A DNA stretch of 64,000 nt from a virus, in IMG/VR virus record IMGVR_UViG_3300008120_000018, positions 43,195 to 107,194 of that record, one strand, 5' to 3'. Below are positions 8,001 to 14,129 of the stretch, piece by piece. A program made the position numbers and the translations under genes. The notes below the pieces were generated by a model, which saw only the letters and a program-made list of their open reading frames with translations, was not told the origin of the DNA and did not search any database. Position 1 is the stretch's first letter; every line of letters begins with the position of its first letter.

Positions 8001-10153
8001 GGTGCGAGGCCAACGTTCTCCACTTGCAGGAAGGGGAAGGCCTTATCCCAAGGCTTGAACGCTACAGGACGGGACATACAGCGATTAATCTCAAATAGAG
8101 ATTGACCCTCTTTAGGCTGAGCGCCGTAGTTGATGTCCTCGCGCCACAGGTTAGTTACCTCATTGAGGATAGCACGCGCACCAGTGGCGTTATACGCTAC
8201 CTTCATACAGAGCGCCACAAGGGCTACACGACCACTGTAGTCTTTGCCTCCGACTTTAACGAGTTCATTAGCGATGCGACTCTGACGACCATCATTGACG
8301 CTACCTGTACTAAAGTTGAAAGTAGTGCTGCGGTTATTACCTTTGATAACCACACAGGGGCCCTCAACACTAACAGTACGATGCTGCTTGACACATAGAC
8401 AGCCTACAAGAGCGGCTAAATCGTCACCAGACCACGTGGCTAACTTAGTGAGGAAGTGCTCACTATACATGCTAACTAAGCATTCGGTCTTAGTAGTATA
8501 GGTATGCTTGTCGTCTTCATAGGGAATAGACTTAGTTACACCTAAGTTAATGACCTTAGGATTCATTTTAGAATCCGTGGTGTAAACAACCCGATGGTCT
8601 AGAAGCGCAAGGAACTTCTTACACATACGGTTGTAACCAGATACGACATAGAGAATCGGACCTTCAGGCAGAAGGTCGAAGTTATTAGCCCCAAACAAGC
8701 GGGTTAACTCTTTACGAGCTGCTGTGATGCGCGCCTCCTGCTTAGGAGACACGACTCCACCGAGAGTACTAGGGTCAGGAATTAACATCTCGATAATGCT
8801 CTTCATGGTAGTGCTAGTGTTGGTGGTATTGTTAGAGGAGCTATCACTCTCTAACCCCTTAGTAGGGGCTCCTATGTTAGAGAGCGGGTGGGTAGGAGTT
8901 ACTGCTGCGGGCGCCGCACCAATAAGACCATCAATTGCTTGAATGGTTAGCGCAACAGCATTATCGTTGTTGACACTATTGTTAAAGACAAATTCCCAGT
9001 CTAATAACGTATTAGTGTCATCATATCCAACGGCTTCAGCATATTCGCCATAGGTTTTATAATCGAGTACGCGATCATCGAGACCTACGACTTCACGACA
9101 AATCGCAGGATCTAAACTATCTACTACATCCATCCATATATCATCAGGACCAGGTGCCCCGCTTTCTACAAACGCGGTCATGAGGTAGTGAGTGCATAAG
9201 AGGCGGGCCACTAATGCCGGGTCGTACATAAGCAGAGCTGCTTCGTATTCGTCGTTCTCGTGTTCAGTACCTTCGTAGTAAGATTTAGTGTCATGCCATT
9301 GAGCCGAGCCCGCGCCAATAGCGGCCTCAGACACCAGAGCTATATCTAGGTCTTCAGTAAGACCTAGAGCTTGGCAGTGGTGGACAAGCTCGTGAGTTAT
9401 CGCGTATATATCTTCGAATGAAGGTACAGTAACGACATTGTCACAATAAGACGCTATGTCCCCTTGTACAAAGGTCACACCGCATAGTTTGCCTACGATT
9501 CTCATGCGGCAAGCCAGTACATCACTTGGTAATTCTGGTACTACAACGCTCATACAGCGTTTAACGCGTGCTGCTTTATCAGTAGCTTTAGCAGCTTTAG
9601 TTATCGCTAAAACGGCTTTAGCGTTTTTAGTTTTGTACTTCTTGCCTACACACGTGCGGCCGTTGCCGCGGTAGTTTACGCGGCCTTGGTCGAGGGCAGC
9701 GATAATACTATCAGCAGCATTATTTACGGTAGCAACGGCTTTAGCGCCGGTGCTAATAGAACGCGAGGGACGCGCAAATACTGCGCTGACAGCGCGCAGT
9801 ATAGGTTTGGCCTTACGTTGTCGTAAGACAAGTTTGTCTACGACGTTACGGTTACGTAATACGGGTTTGCGGGCGGCTGAAGCTGCGGCAGCTGCGGCAC
9901 GACGTAGCGCACGTCGTGCTGATTTTACAACGCAGGGACGTTGACTTTGAGGTAGAGAGCGGATGGGGCGGCCGGCTGACGCTATACGACGAGAGCGACG
10001 GCGTACTACGCGATTAGCGCGACGGCTCGCTATCTGCTGAGCGCGGCGACCAGGGCCTACACGTCGTGTAGTAGGAGCACCTGCGATGATAGCGACGCTG
10101 ATAGAGGCTACGAGAATATTGGATTGAAAGACGATAGAGTTGATGGTACTCAT
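5057..10153 (-). CDS. RNA-polymerase-like protein with HExxH domain, 1698 aa
   Basis: A single leftward frame. Residues 1-25 contain a hydrophobic stretch; about 28-200 is very rich in Arg, Ala and Lys, as in DNA-binding or propeptide segments. HELVHH at 254-259 with a Glu-rich EGTEHENDEYEA near 294-305 is a zincin metallopeptidase signature. Near the C-terminus, NPLLWHAVNEGDADGDQ (Asp 1372, 1374, 1376) aligns with the beta-prime active site phrase HPLVCTAFNADFDGDQ of RNA polymerases and is preceded by IGIQRTP, like the RAPTLHR element. About 90 residues later comes YKVAVGVGYGICSAL. These fit a single-chain two-barrel polymerase related to the YonO/crAss-like phage enzymes (family knowledge, recalled). 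It probably transcribes phage genes; catalysis is inferred. It is preceded by a hairpin/TAGTGG unit at 10154. An alternative is a polymerase-derived structural protein. Confidence 0.7.
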   Translation of the reverse strand: MSTINSIVFQSNILVASISVAIIAGAPTTRRVGPGRRAQQIASRRANRVVRRRSRRIASAGRPIRSLPQSQRPCVVKSARRALRRAAAAAASAARKPVLRNRNVVDKLVLRQRKAKPILRAVSAVFARPSRSISTGAKAVATVNNAADSIIAALDQGRVNYRGNGRTCVGKKYKTKNAKAVLAITKAAKATDKAARVKRCMSVVVPELPSDVLACRMRIVGKLCGVTFVQGDIASYCDNVVTVPSFEDIYAITHELVHHCQALGLTEDLDIALVSEAAIGAGSAQWHDTKSYYEGTEHENDEYEAALLMYDPALVARLLCTHYLMTAFVESGAPGPDDIWMDVVDSLDPAICREVVGLDDRVLDYKTYGEYAEAVGYDDTNTLLDWEFVFNNSVNNDNAVALTIQAIDGLIGAAPAAVTPTHPLSNIGAPTKGLESDSSSNNTTNTSTTMKSIIEMLIPDPSTLGGVVSPKQEARITAARKELTRLFGANNFDLLPEGPILYVVSGYNRMCKKFLALLDHRVVYTTDSKMNPKVINLGVTKSIPYEDDKHTYTTKTECLVSMYSEHFLTKLATWSGDDLAALVGCLCVKQHRTVSVEGPCVVIKGNNRSTTFNFSTGSVNDGRQSRIANELVKVGGKDYSGRVALVALCMKVAYNATGARAILNEVTNLWREDINYGAQPKEGQSLFEINRCMSRPVAFKPWDKAFPFLQVENVGLAPSDLELSLKANVIAAPDKYNAKWIAVGKGAKAMFLGLKDSKIYSIHDFSKPTKVYNRPPSSGKYTRAEIIDRRDSLLRVDLGDGNYSCGGGLYLRTAFTNSRFGFGSGVAAIRRDLEFEYTVPKTITKEFHVLRIPSSVRALMAADLDDPTSKLMEVIEGKIEKAKGQVYAPGNSIISIMQGKYCIVKNETFAQDIRVIGGTVTRNGVEGRADSVTIRLETEMVGRDQALKLRGLGKKLTTLPYDVEGLSQPWDIILNNETTKGWPALIEMFAIEKGGCTYTPEGALLTIDDTGEVIDLMTKSNTFTEWAQAKLATDDTGASVKEVISFDMARDLWDSISSVVTNDDIKVIDIDDTSVRIEETVEVIYGYLPYDIEIATPRESVAFSKMTMEQIGIVALQNRGWGEALMEEVKYDNVMSIVSMITSKECDACINISTTEGRDHLRDIIGVVNNYVSDSTPGSDRNLLDRFATVYPDGVDIVAQNNGNEVSLHINGKALSAFGTFSGASATGIMLDLLTLLAYVTDVGIEDQSGLDSKIYSMTAKVSRGLRTWCNTMVKSKGIMKSMARAGDVVVGKVKTSYSPLLHSADGVPVILMHPNCPMVRMLGIEEGQVIGIQRTPMGFVLCGRVKLSTTDAFVAHYTVNPLLWHAVNEGDADGDQCGGINAHKYGIDAESALTINASLMGIGGYFYCYEADDLPFFAFMSYEDKIGKKSLTKWDKPVATAIAVDKYVSDAAEVHTHYKVAVGVGYGICSALAFQTWDSMYRASGVDTDALKACVIAWRFVYESMGLGGYTPEAKIFMATLVQAARAWAAGVPMYKSSQDGLYYSANSTKLLDTDRQGGGVPPARAMADLMPAKLAKEPAVIYQLIKARARTLTYGALERGNFARESLIMSSAIYGAFRRTGQGHDPVVPMTQDDAASYGADDIVPVSVFDMVSEFQLSNYVRNPQLKQLLEIATVVHLDLGDYKLELAEAEDHPDF

Positions 10154-10209
10154 GGTTAGTGGTAATATAGGGCCACTAAAGGAAAAAGGGGCCCTGCTTG
10201 GGCCCCTTT
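10154..10209 (-). promoter_or_regulatory. Hairpin-T-tract-TAGTG unit (2)
   Basis: Read leftward: GGGGCCC AAGCA GGGCCCC hairpin, TTTTTCC, TTTAGTGGCCCTATATTACC, then the ATG of the 1698-aa gene. The perfect 7-bp stem plus T-run is a good intrinsic terminator for the gene at 10213; the TAGTGG/CTATATTA block matches the other units. The AGGAGG found in most units is missing here. Confidence 0.65.
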
Positions 10210-10212
10210 TTA

Positions 10213-10953
10213 TTAGTCAAGTAGATCGTTGATGTCGATGTCGACTGATAGGTCAGCCGGCACTTCCCAATCAGTAGCAGTATCATCAGATGCTACTACT
10301 GACTTAGCAACAGTACCTGGCTTAGATACTATTGCTGCAGTATCTCGTGCAGCCTTAGCAGCCTCCCGTTTGCGTTTGCGGGCGGCCGCTTTACTATGTA
10401 ACTGTTCCGTAGTTACCACGTTAGATTTTGCCGTTCCCTCAAACCCGTCTAGTATAGACGGGTCTATTTTCGGACGGACAACTTCCCGATGAAGTTGGAT
10501 TTCCGCACCTTCAAGGTGAAAGTACTGGGTTATTGTGCCCTTGTATTCCGTTTCGCGTCCAACGCGGAGGTCTTCCGCGCTGAAGCTAACTTTTACACAC
10601 CCCCACGAGCTGTCCCACCCGTCTTCAAAATCTGTAGATAACTCTACAGACATTATCACGTCATCGCTGGCGTCTCCGGAGAGAAGCTTTACAAACTCGG
10701 CTGTAGATAAGCTACGGCCATCGGAGGTAGTGAGAGGTACCTCTCCGTTTTTACTGGATATCAGCCGGAACTCCAGCCAGTAGCTAGACCCATCCAGGCG
10801 GCGCTTGATAGCGCCATTGTGCACGTAAGTAACAACGCCAGGCTTAGTGCTGGCAGAGCGACTTACGTTAAGGGTAAATACGTAGTTTTTGGAGTTGGTG
10901 GGTTGGTTAGAGGCTTGATTAGAGGCCTGGTTGTCGTTGTTGTTGTTTCTCAT
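10213..10953 (-). CDS. Unknown protein with acidic tail, possibly ssDNA-binding
   Basis: 246 aa; start chosen at the ATG at 10951-10953 (MRNNNND...) because the upstream frame extension crosses the shared regulatory unit. The N-terminal 22 residues are Asn/Gln-rich. The core (about 23-160) is beta-rich: YVFTLNVSRS, YWLEFRLISS, VIMSVELSTDFEDGW, VKVSFSAEDL, ITQYFHLEGAEIQL. A basic Ala/Lys/Arg helix (AAARKRKREAAKAARD) follows. The last residues, DLSVDIDINDLLD, are strongly acidic. A beta core with an acidic C-terminal tail is the layout of phage single-stranded DNA-binding proteins, but I see no diagnostic motif, so this is a guess. It lies just upstream of the polymerase-like gene in the same direction. 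Confidence 0.65.
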   Translation of the reverse strand: MRNNNNDNQASNQASNQPTNSKNYVFTLNVSRSASTKPGVVTYVHNGAIKRRLDGSSYWLEFRLISSKNGEVPLTTSDGRSLSTAEFVKLLSGDASDDVIMSVELSTDFEDGWDSSWGCVKVSFSAEDLRVGRETEYKGTITQYFHLEGAEIQLHREVVRPKIDPSILDGFEGTAKSNVVTTEQLHSKAAARKRKREAAKAARDTAAIVSKPGTVAKSVVASDDTATDWEVPADLSVDIDINDLLD

Positions 10954-11005
10954 TGTGTATACTTGGGTGTATAGGACTACTAAAAGAAAAGGGGCCAATT
11001 GCTGG
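10954..11005 (-). promoter_or_regulatory. Hairpin-T-tract-TAGTAG unit (3)
   Basis: Read leftward: GCCAGCAATTGGCCCC, TTTTC, TTTTAGTAGTCCTATACACCC, then the ATG at 10953. The hairpin arm is imperfect and no AGGAGG precedes the ATG, but the TAGTAG/TATA block is in the same place as in the other units. Confidence 0.5.
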
Positions 11006-11074
11006 CGTACTTAACGAACTCAGGTGCTGAACTTCATTCCTCTTCTTTTTAAGGCGCTATCATTTAAAGACGAG

Positions 11075-11114
11075 GGGCCCGCCTCTATCTTGAATAAGAA
11101 GTAGAGACGGGCCC
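11075..11114. terminator. 13-bp hairpin without T-run
   Basis: GGGCCCGCCTCTA pairs with TAGAGACGGGCCC across a 14-nt loop, with a single G-T pair. It lies downstream of the broken micro-gene at 11121. Neither strand has a clean T-run right after the stem, so a structural RNA or weak terminator is possible. Confidence 0.45.
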
Positions 11115-11120
11115 ATAGTA

Positions 11121-11228
11121 TTACCCTATTAGAGTAATAATCTCCAAATCACCATCTGGTGCAACATACCAGCGATGACCATTGAGGTCTAGATGACATG
11201 CCGGCCCATTTACAGACCGACGCTGAAT
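11121..11228 (-). pseudogene. Start-less paralogue of the 49-aa micro-protein
   Basis: Read leftward, this encodes a protein ending GHRWYVAPDGDLEIITLIG, nearly the same as the intact gene at 12074-12223 (GHRWYVLPDGDFEVITLID). The AGGAGGTAAAT ribosome site is kept, but about 39 bases including the ATG and first residues are deleted, leaving ATT as the only possible start three nt after AGGAGG. It is most simply a decayed duplicate. Expression from ATT cannot be excluded. Confidence 0.7.
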
Positions 11229-11252
11229 TTACCTCCTAGAATAAATGTTTAA

Positions 11253-12011
11253 TTATTCAGGTAAATCTACAGCGGGAGCCCAACCTGCTTCTAACATCGA
11301 CACGTAATCGATGTCGGGATGGTAGTCCCGTCCAACATAAACTCCTTTACCCCGCTGGTAGCGGCAGAGGGGTAATGGCACGTACTTAAGAGGCCGAATG
11401 AAGGCATAGTTACCCTCATTCCAGGTAGCCACCTCCCAGTAAGTAGCCCACTCAGGAACTACCTCCGTTGTGGGTACCTCTACTTCCCACACGGTCGTGA
11501 AGGCACGACCAGGATTGAGCTTGACCAGATCCTTTTCACAGATAATTAGCTCTCTTTTATTTTTCTCGTAGAAGACCTCTATACCTACCTTCTTGGCCAG
11601 AGAAGATATTGCACTCGCTAGACGAGGCGAACAGGGTAGCTTTAGGAAATAAGAGTTGGGATTGAAGTTCCACGTGTCACGACACTCCACCTTAATCGTG
11701 TCGGGACCTACCGCCAAAATGCGGTAGTTGAAGTTACCGATGGCCCCCTTTAAAGAAGACCACCAACCGTTTTCTATATTTATGTCCACGAAAGTAACTA
11801 GAGAGCGGCGGCTTACCCCTTCGTCCTTAAGACGAGCCTTGAGGTTTCGTATTACCGCATCGCGTGTCTCAGCGATGTCGGCTTCAGATAGAGTCGGGGG
11901 CTGGGAACCTCCCATGAAATAGTACGAGATGAACGCCCACGTCGTTGGGTGGACGTAGACGCCCGCTGCCTGTAATGCGGCGTAGATTGACGCTGCTAGG
12001 ATTTTATACAT
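11253..12011 (-). CDS. Unknown 252-aa protein
   Basis: Starts at the ATG at 12009-12011, preceded by CCCAGGAGGACAC, a strong ribosome site. The N-terminal 30 residues (ILAASIYAALQAAGVYVHPTTWAFISYYF) are hydrophobic and could be a membrane anchor. The rest mixes helices (RDAVIRNLKARLKDEG) and a Trp- and Tyr-rich beta region (TTVWEVEVPTTEVVPEWATYWEVATWNEG), ending in PDIDYVSMLEAGWAPAVDLPE. No catalytic motif is evident. It belongs to the leftward block in which every gene has its own hairpin/TAGTGA unit, so it is probably expressed separately from its neighbours. Confidence 0.65.
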   Translation of the reverse strand: MYKILAASIYAALQAAGVYVHPTTWAFISYYFMGGSQPPTLSEADIAETRDAVIRNLKARLKDEGVSRRSLVTFVDINIENGWWSSLKGAIGNFNYRILAVGPDTIKVECRDTWNFNPNSYFLKLPCSPRLASAISSLAKKVGIEVFYEKNKRELIICEKDLVKLNPGRAFTTVWEVEVPTTEVVPEWATYWEVATWNEGNYAFIRPLKYVPLPLCRYQRGKGVYVGRDYHPDIDYVSMLEAGWAPAVDLPE

Positions 12012-12058
12012 GTGTCCTCCTGGGACTAAAATTCACCAGAAGGAAAAAGGGGAGCTAT
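12012..12058 (-). promoter_or_regulatory. Hairpin-T-tract-TGGTGA unit (4)
   Basis: Read leftward: GGGGAGTATATAGCTCCCC hairpin, TTTTTCC, TTCTGGTGAATTTTAGTCCC, AGGAGG, ATG. The block from TTTTTCC to AGGAGGAC is almost identical to the unit at 16099, which precedes the 656-aa gene. Confidence 0.65.
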
Positions 12059-12073
12059 ATACTCCCCATAGTG

Positions 12074-12223
12074 TTAGTCTATTAGAGTGATGACCTCGAA
12101 GTCACCATCTGGTAGAACATACCAGCGGTGACCATCCAGGTCTAGATGACATGCTGGCCCATCTACGGACCGGAGTTGAATCGTTTGATGATTTAATTGA
12201 AGATAAGTGTGATAAGGGGACAT
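12074..12223 (-). CDS. Micro-protein, 49 aa
   Basis: Start ATG at 12221-12223 behind AGGAGGTAAATCC; 49 codons then TAA. The sequence contains QLRSVDGPACHLDLDGHRW and then YVLPDGDFEVITLID, a compact run of beta strands, Asp/Gly-rich turns and one Cys. A decayed paralogue lies at 11121-11228, and the conservation of the coding frame between the two copies supports a real gene. Function unknown. It is preceded by a hairpin/TAGTGA unit. Confidence 0.7.
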   Translation of the reverse strand: MSPYHTYLQLNHQTIQLRSVDGPACHLDLDGHRWYVLPDGDFEVITLID

Positions 12224-12278
12224 GGATTTACCTCCTAGAGTAAATATTCACTAGAAAGAAAAGGGGAGTGGGCCCTCC
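12224..12278 (-). promoter_or_regulatory. Hairpin-T-tract-TAGTGA unit (5)
   Basis: Read leftward: GGAGGGCCCACTCCCC, TTTTC, TTTCTAGTGAATATTTACTC, TAGGAGG, then ATG of the 49-aa gene. The stem is short and imperfect, while the TAGTGA and AGGAGG blocks are intact. Confidence 0.6.
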
Positions 12279-12284
12279 TGAGTA

Positions 12285-12353
12285 TTAATTGATTACATAG
12301 ATGCACTTAGCGTCTATGTAATCGAGTGAGTGGAACCACAGCCGTGACTCCAC
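12285..12353 (-). other. Short coding remnant sharing a C-terminal motif with the 656-aa protein
   Basis: A 22-codon frame with a possible GTG start but no clear ribosome site ends YIDAKCIYVIN. The 656-aa protein at 14128-16098 ends YTDAKRVYVISHN. The similarity and the position between two regulatory units suggest a leftover of a duplicated gene end. The DNA also forms an inverted repeat (GATTACATAGA and TCTATGTAATC). A standalone peptide is possible but weakly supported. Confidence 0.35.
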
Positions 12354-12432
12354 TCAGGTAGCGTAGGCATCCCATTTACTCTGAGGAGTATTCGATTAAT
12401 AGACTCCTCAGTAACTAGGACTTTATACCCTA

Positions 12433-12948
12433 TTACTTTAACCAGCTTAGATCTAGCTGGTAGTGAAAGAGCTTGTCACTCTTCTCTATTGTCTCAAACA
12501 TCTCATAGAGGCACTCCTCGAGATGATCTCGGTCCACCCGGCTAGTCAGGCCGAGCCCCTCCCAGGTAGGCTGAGGGGGTTTAATCTCCACCAAGCAGGT
12601 CTTGGCGATGCCAACAGCCAGACGAAGACTATCGGTACTATAAAGCTGGCCCAGCTTCTTATATACCGCCTCGGCATCGGTAGTAAGCTGAAGAGCCCAT
12701 AATTCCCCAGTATACTGGCAGACTATTACGTCCACCTTGTATACCCGGTCTAGGACTCCCCAATCATCAGTGGGGACGAGACGACGAAGGACACCGCCTC
12801 GGGAGTTGAGCTCTAGATGCTTATTCGCGAGCTCATGGGCGGCGTTATACAAGTAACCCTCCCCCCATACCTCACGGGGCTTGGGACATTTAAAACCTAA
12901 TTCTTCAATCACACGCAACACTACTTTCTCCATTTGTAGACCATTCAT
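12433..12948 (-). CDS. Unknown 171-aa protein, nuclease-fold-like features
   Basis: ATG at 12946-12948 with AGGAG upstream. The middle phrase YKVDVIVCQYTGELWALQLTTD (split here: YKVDVIV then GELWALQLTTD, residues about 70-92) has the Asp, then beta strand, then Gln/Thr arrangement seen in PD-(D/E)xK restriction-like folds, but the usual Glu-x-Lys is replaced by Gln-Leu-Thr. An inactive or variant nuclease fold is therefore only a guess. The N-terminus is helical and the C-terminus acidic and aromatic. It is one of the leftward genes with its own hairpin/TAGTAG unit. Confidence 0.6.
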   Translation of the reverse strand: MNGLQMEKVVLRVIEELGFKCPKPREVWGEGYLYNAAHELANKHLELNSRGGVLRRLVPTDDWGVLDRVYKVDVIVCQYTGELWALQLTTDAEAVYKKLGQLYSTDSLRLAVGIAKTCLVEIKPPQPTWEGLGLTSRVDRDHLEECLYEMFETIEKSDKLFHYQLDLSWLK

Positions 12949-13003
12949 GATGTACTCCTAGGATTATAAACTACTAGAAGGAAAAAGGGGCCTGCCCAGG
13001 CCC
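12949..13003 (-). promoter_or_regulatory. Hairpin-T-tract-TAGTAG unit (6)
   Basis: Read leftward: GGGGCCT GGGC AGGCCCC hairpin, TTTTTCC, TTCTAGTAGTTTATAATCC, TAGGAG, then ATG of the 171-aa gene. TTTATAAT is a good match to a bacterial -10 box, so host sigma-factor recognition is also possible. The hairpin and T-run end the gene at 13015. Confidence 0.65.
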
Positions 13004-13014
13004 CTTAACTACTA

Positions 13015-13146
13015 CTATTTGTCTACCTTACATAGTGAGGTAGGTAGAGGCCCATAACAGGCCTCATGGTATACTCCACCAATGATGGCACCGCATGTGC
13101 CAAGAATTACCGCAATAGCTGCTATGTAAGATAATGTGTATTTCAT
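13015..13146 (-). CDS. Membrane micro-protein, 43 aa (copy 1)
   Basis: ATG at 13144-13146 behind CTAGGAGGGATT. The protein is MKYTLSYIAAIAVILGTCGA, then IIGGVY and a short tail ending in CKVDK. The N-terminal hydrophobic helix with one or two basic residues in front suggests a single-pass membrane or secreted peptide; three Cys could form a disulfide outside the membrane. It is paralogous to the next gene, sharing C-x-A-IIGGVY, a Pro-Thr/Val-Thr-x-Cys phrase and the VDK end. Function unknown. Confidence 0.7.
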   Translation of the reverse strand: MKYTLSYIAAIAVILGTCGAIIGGVYHEACYGPLPTSLCKVDK

Positions 13147-13200
13147 AATCCCTCCTAGGGTTATAGATCACTAGAAGGAAAAAGGGGCCTGGGCAGGCCC
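13147..13200 (-). promoter_or_regulatory. Hairpin-T-tract-TAGTGA unit (7)
   Basis: Read leftward: GGGGCCT GCCC AGGCCCC hairpin, TTTTTCC, TTCTAGTGATCTATAACCC, TAGGAGG, ATG. This is the most typical copy of the unit and could serve as its reference. Confidence 0.7.
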
Positions 13201-13208
13201 CTTAACTA

Positions 13209-13343
13209 CTACTCTTTGTCTACCTCGCACGCCGTCACGGGGTAGTTACTGTGACAAATGCCTACGTATACTCCACCAATGATGGCAGAGCATGTTAGTA
13301 AAACGGCACTGACAGCAATAACAATTGATAGTTTAGTATTCAT
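13209..13343 (-). CDS. Membrane micro-protein, 44 aa (copy 2)
   Basis: ATG at 13341-13343 behind AAGGAGGGTATT. The protein starts MNTKLSIVIAVSAVLLTCSA, continues IIGGVYVGIC and ends CEVDKE. It has the same layout as the 43-aa neighbour (hydrophobic helix, IIGGVY, Cys, Val-Asp-Lys), so the two arose by tandem duplication and both kept open frames, which supports expression. It is probably a small inner-membrane or exported peptide; function unknown. Confidence 0.7.
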   Translation of the reverse strand: MNTKLSIVIAVSAVLLTCSAIIGGVYVGICHSNYPVTACEVDKE

Positions 13344-13397
13344 AATACCCTCCTTGGGTATAAAGATCACTAAAAGAAAAGGGGCTACGAGGCCCCT
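13344..13397 (-). promoter_or_regulatory. Hairpin-T-tract-TAGTGA unit (8)
   Basis: Read leftward: GGGGCC TCGTA GCCCC hairpin, TTTTC, TTTTAGTGATCTTTATACCC, AAGGAGGG, ATG of the 44-aa gene. Same order and spacing as the unit at 13147. Confidence 0.65.
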
Positions 13398-13424
13398 TTT
13401 CTTTTATTTCATGTCCAGATACTC

Positions 13425-13562
13425 CTAACGTACAGATGGTATGTTTTGACCGTCTCCACGGCTAGGTAATTGATTAGTTATTACCGGATTAGTTATTACC
13501 GTTATGAAGATGACGGGAATTATAACTATGGATACTACTAATGTTAATGCTAATGATTTCAT
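13425..13562 (-). CDS. Membrane micro-protein, 45 aa
   Basis: ATG at 13560-13562 behind GGGAGGGATT. The protein starts MKSLALTLVVSIVIIPVIFI, has a TVITNPVITNQ repeat-like phrase and a polar tail ending NIPSVR. One membrane helix is likely. It shows no clear sequence similarity to the two Cys-containing micro-proteins to its left but has the same size, membrane layout and regulatory unit. Function unknown. Confidence 0.65.
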   Translation of the reverse strand: MKSLALTLVVSIVIIPVIFITVITNPVITNQLPSRGDGQNIPSVR

Positions 13563-13615
13563 AATCCCTCCCGGGTTAATAGTTCAATGAAAGAAAAAGG
13601 GGCACTGTGCCCCTT
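13563..13615 (-). promoter_or_regulatory. Hairpin-T-tract-TTGA unit (9)
   Basis: Read leftward: AAGGGGC ACAGT GCCCCTT hairpin, TTTC, TTTCATTGAACTATTAACCC, GGGAGGG, ATG of the 45-aa gene. CATTGA replaces TAGTGA. The hairpin closely follows the anti-CRISPR-like gene and probably also ends it in the leftward direction of the next copy. Confidence 0.55.
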
Positions 13616-13622
13616 CTATCAA

Positions 13623-13946
13623 CTACTTAACAAGGATGTAGTTGATGTCGAACTGGAGTATATCCTCCTCCGTCCATCGTTCTCCTTCTGCCAACCGCCG
13701 AGGGCTGACAAATAAACATACAATATACTCGGCCCCTGGGGGCACCTGTACCCGATTCACGGGTACGGTTACTCCGAGACGGGCGGAGAGTAGCTCCGCC
13801 GTAGAGAGGTGCCCTATAGCACTTGTCCAGTCAGTAATGGAGAGGAGAGCGCGGGCCTCTTCCTCTGAAATACAAGTGCTGGTTATAACCCCACCTGGTG
13901 TGGTGGGGTACAAAGAATTGGGAAAAGAGTTCAAAACGTAAAGCAT
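13623..13946 (-). CDS. AcrIII-1 / DUF1874-family anti-CRISPR ring nuclease
   Basis: 107 aa; start at the ATG at 13944-13946 because AAGGAGG lies 6 nt upstream; an ATG nine codons earlier crosses the regulatory unit. The sequence matches the DUF1874 family (STIV B116, SIRV1 gp29, AcrIII-1) as I recall it: an N-terminal YVLNSFPNSL strand, SAIGHLSTAELLSARLG with the conserved His at residue 46, VNRVQV, and RRLAEGERWTEEDIL. Family members dimerise and rapidly cleave cyclic tetra-adenylate, the second messenger of type III CRISPR systems, which stops Csx1/Csm6-type effectors. Length and the key His agree with active members. It probably acts early in infection. Cyanobacteria often carry type III systems, which fits the presumed host. 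Confidence 0.88.
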   Translation of the reverse strand: MLYVLNSFPNSLYPTTPGGVITSTCISEEEARALLSITDWTSAIGHLSTAELLSARLGVTVPVNRVQVPPGAEYIVCLFVSPRRLAEGERWTEEDILQFDINYILVK

Positions 13947-14005
13947 AATCTCCTCCTTAGAGATAAGGTTCACTACGAGGAAAAAGGGACCCGAGGCCCC
14001 TCCTT
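13947..14005 (-). promoter_or_regulatory. Hairpin-T-tract-TAGTGA unit (10)
   Basis: Read leftward: GGGGCC TCG GGTCCC hairpin, TTTTTCC, TCGTAGTGAACCTTATCTC, TAAGGAGGAG, ATG of the anti-CRISPR-like gene. All blocks are present. Confidence 0.65.
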
Positions 14006-14030
14006 ATCTACTCTACTTATTTAGCTCCGC

Positions 14031-14129
14031 TCACTCACGGTGGAGCTTCGCTATTTCCTGCTTTATCTGTTCCATCTCGCGGCGTAAAGCCACGAGATTA
14101 ATAACAGGAGCGGGGAGGCGTTGTTGATC
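14031..14129 (-). other. Possible short coiled-coil frame after the 656-aa gene
   Basis: In the +1 frame just past the stop of the 656-aa gene, the DNA encodes DQQRLPAPVINLVALRREME followed by QIKQEIAKLHRE and TGA. It looks like protein (a charged helix), but has no ATG or ribosome site before the frame opens; an internal GTG or ATG would give a 12-16 aa peptide. It could be a +1 extension of the 656-aa protein or a remnant. Confidence 0.3.
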
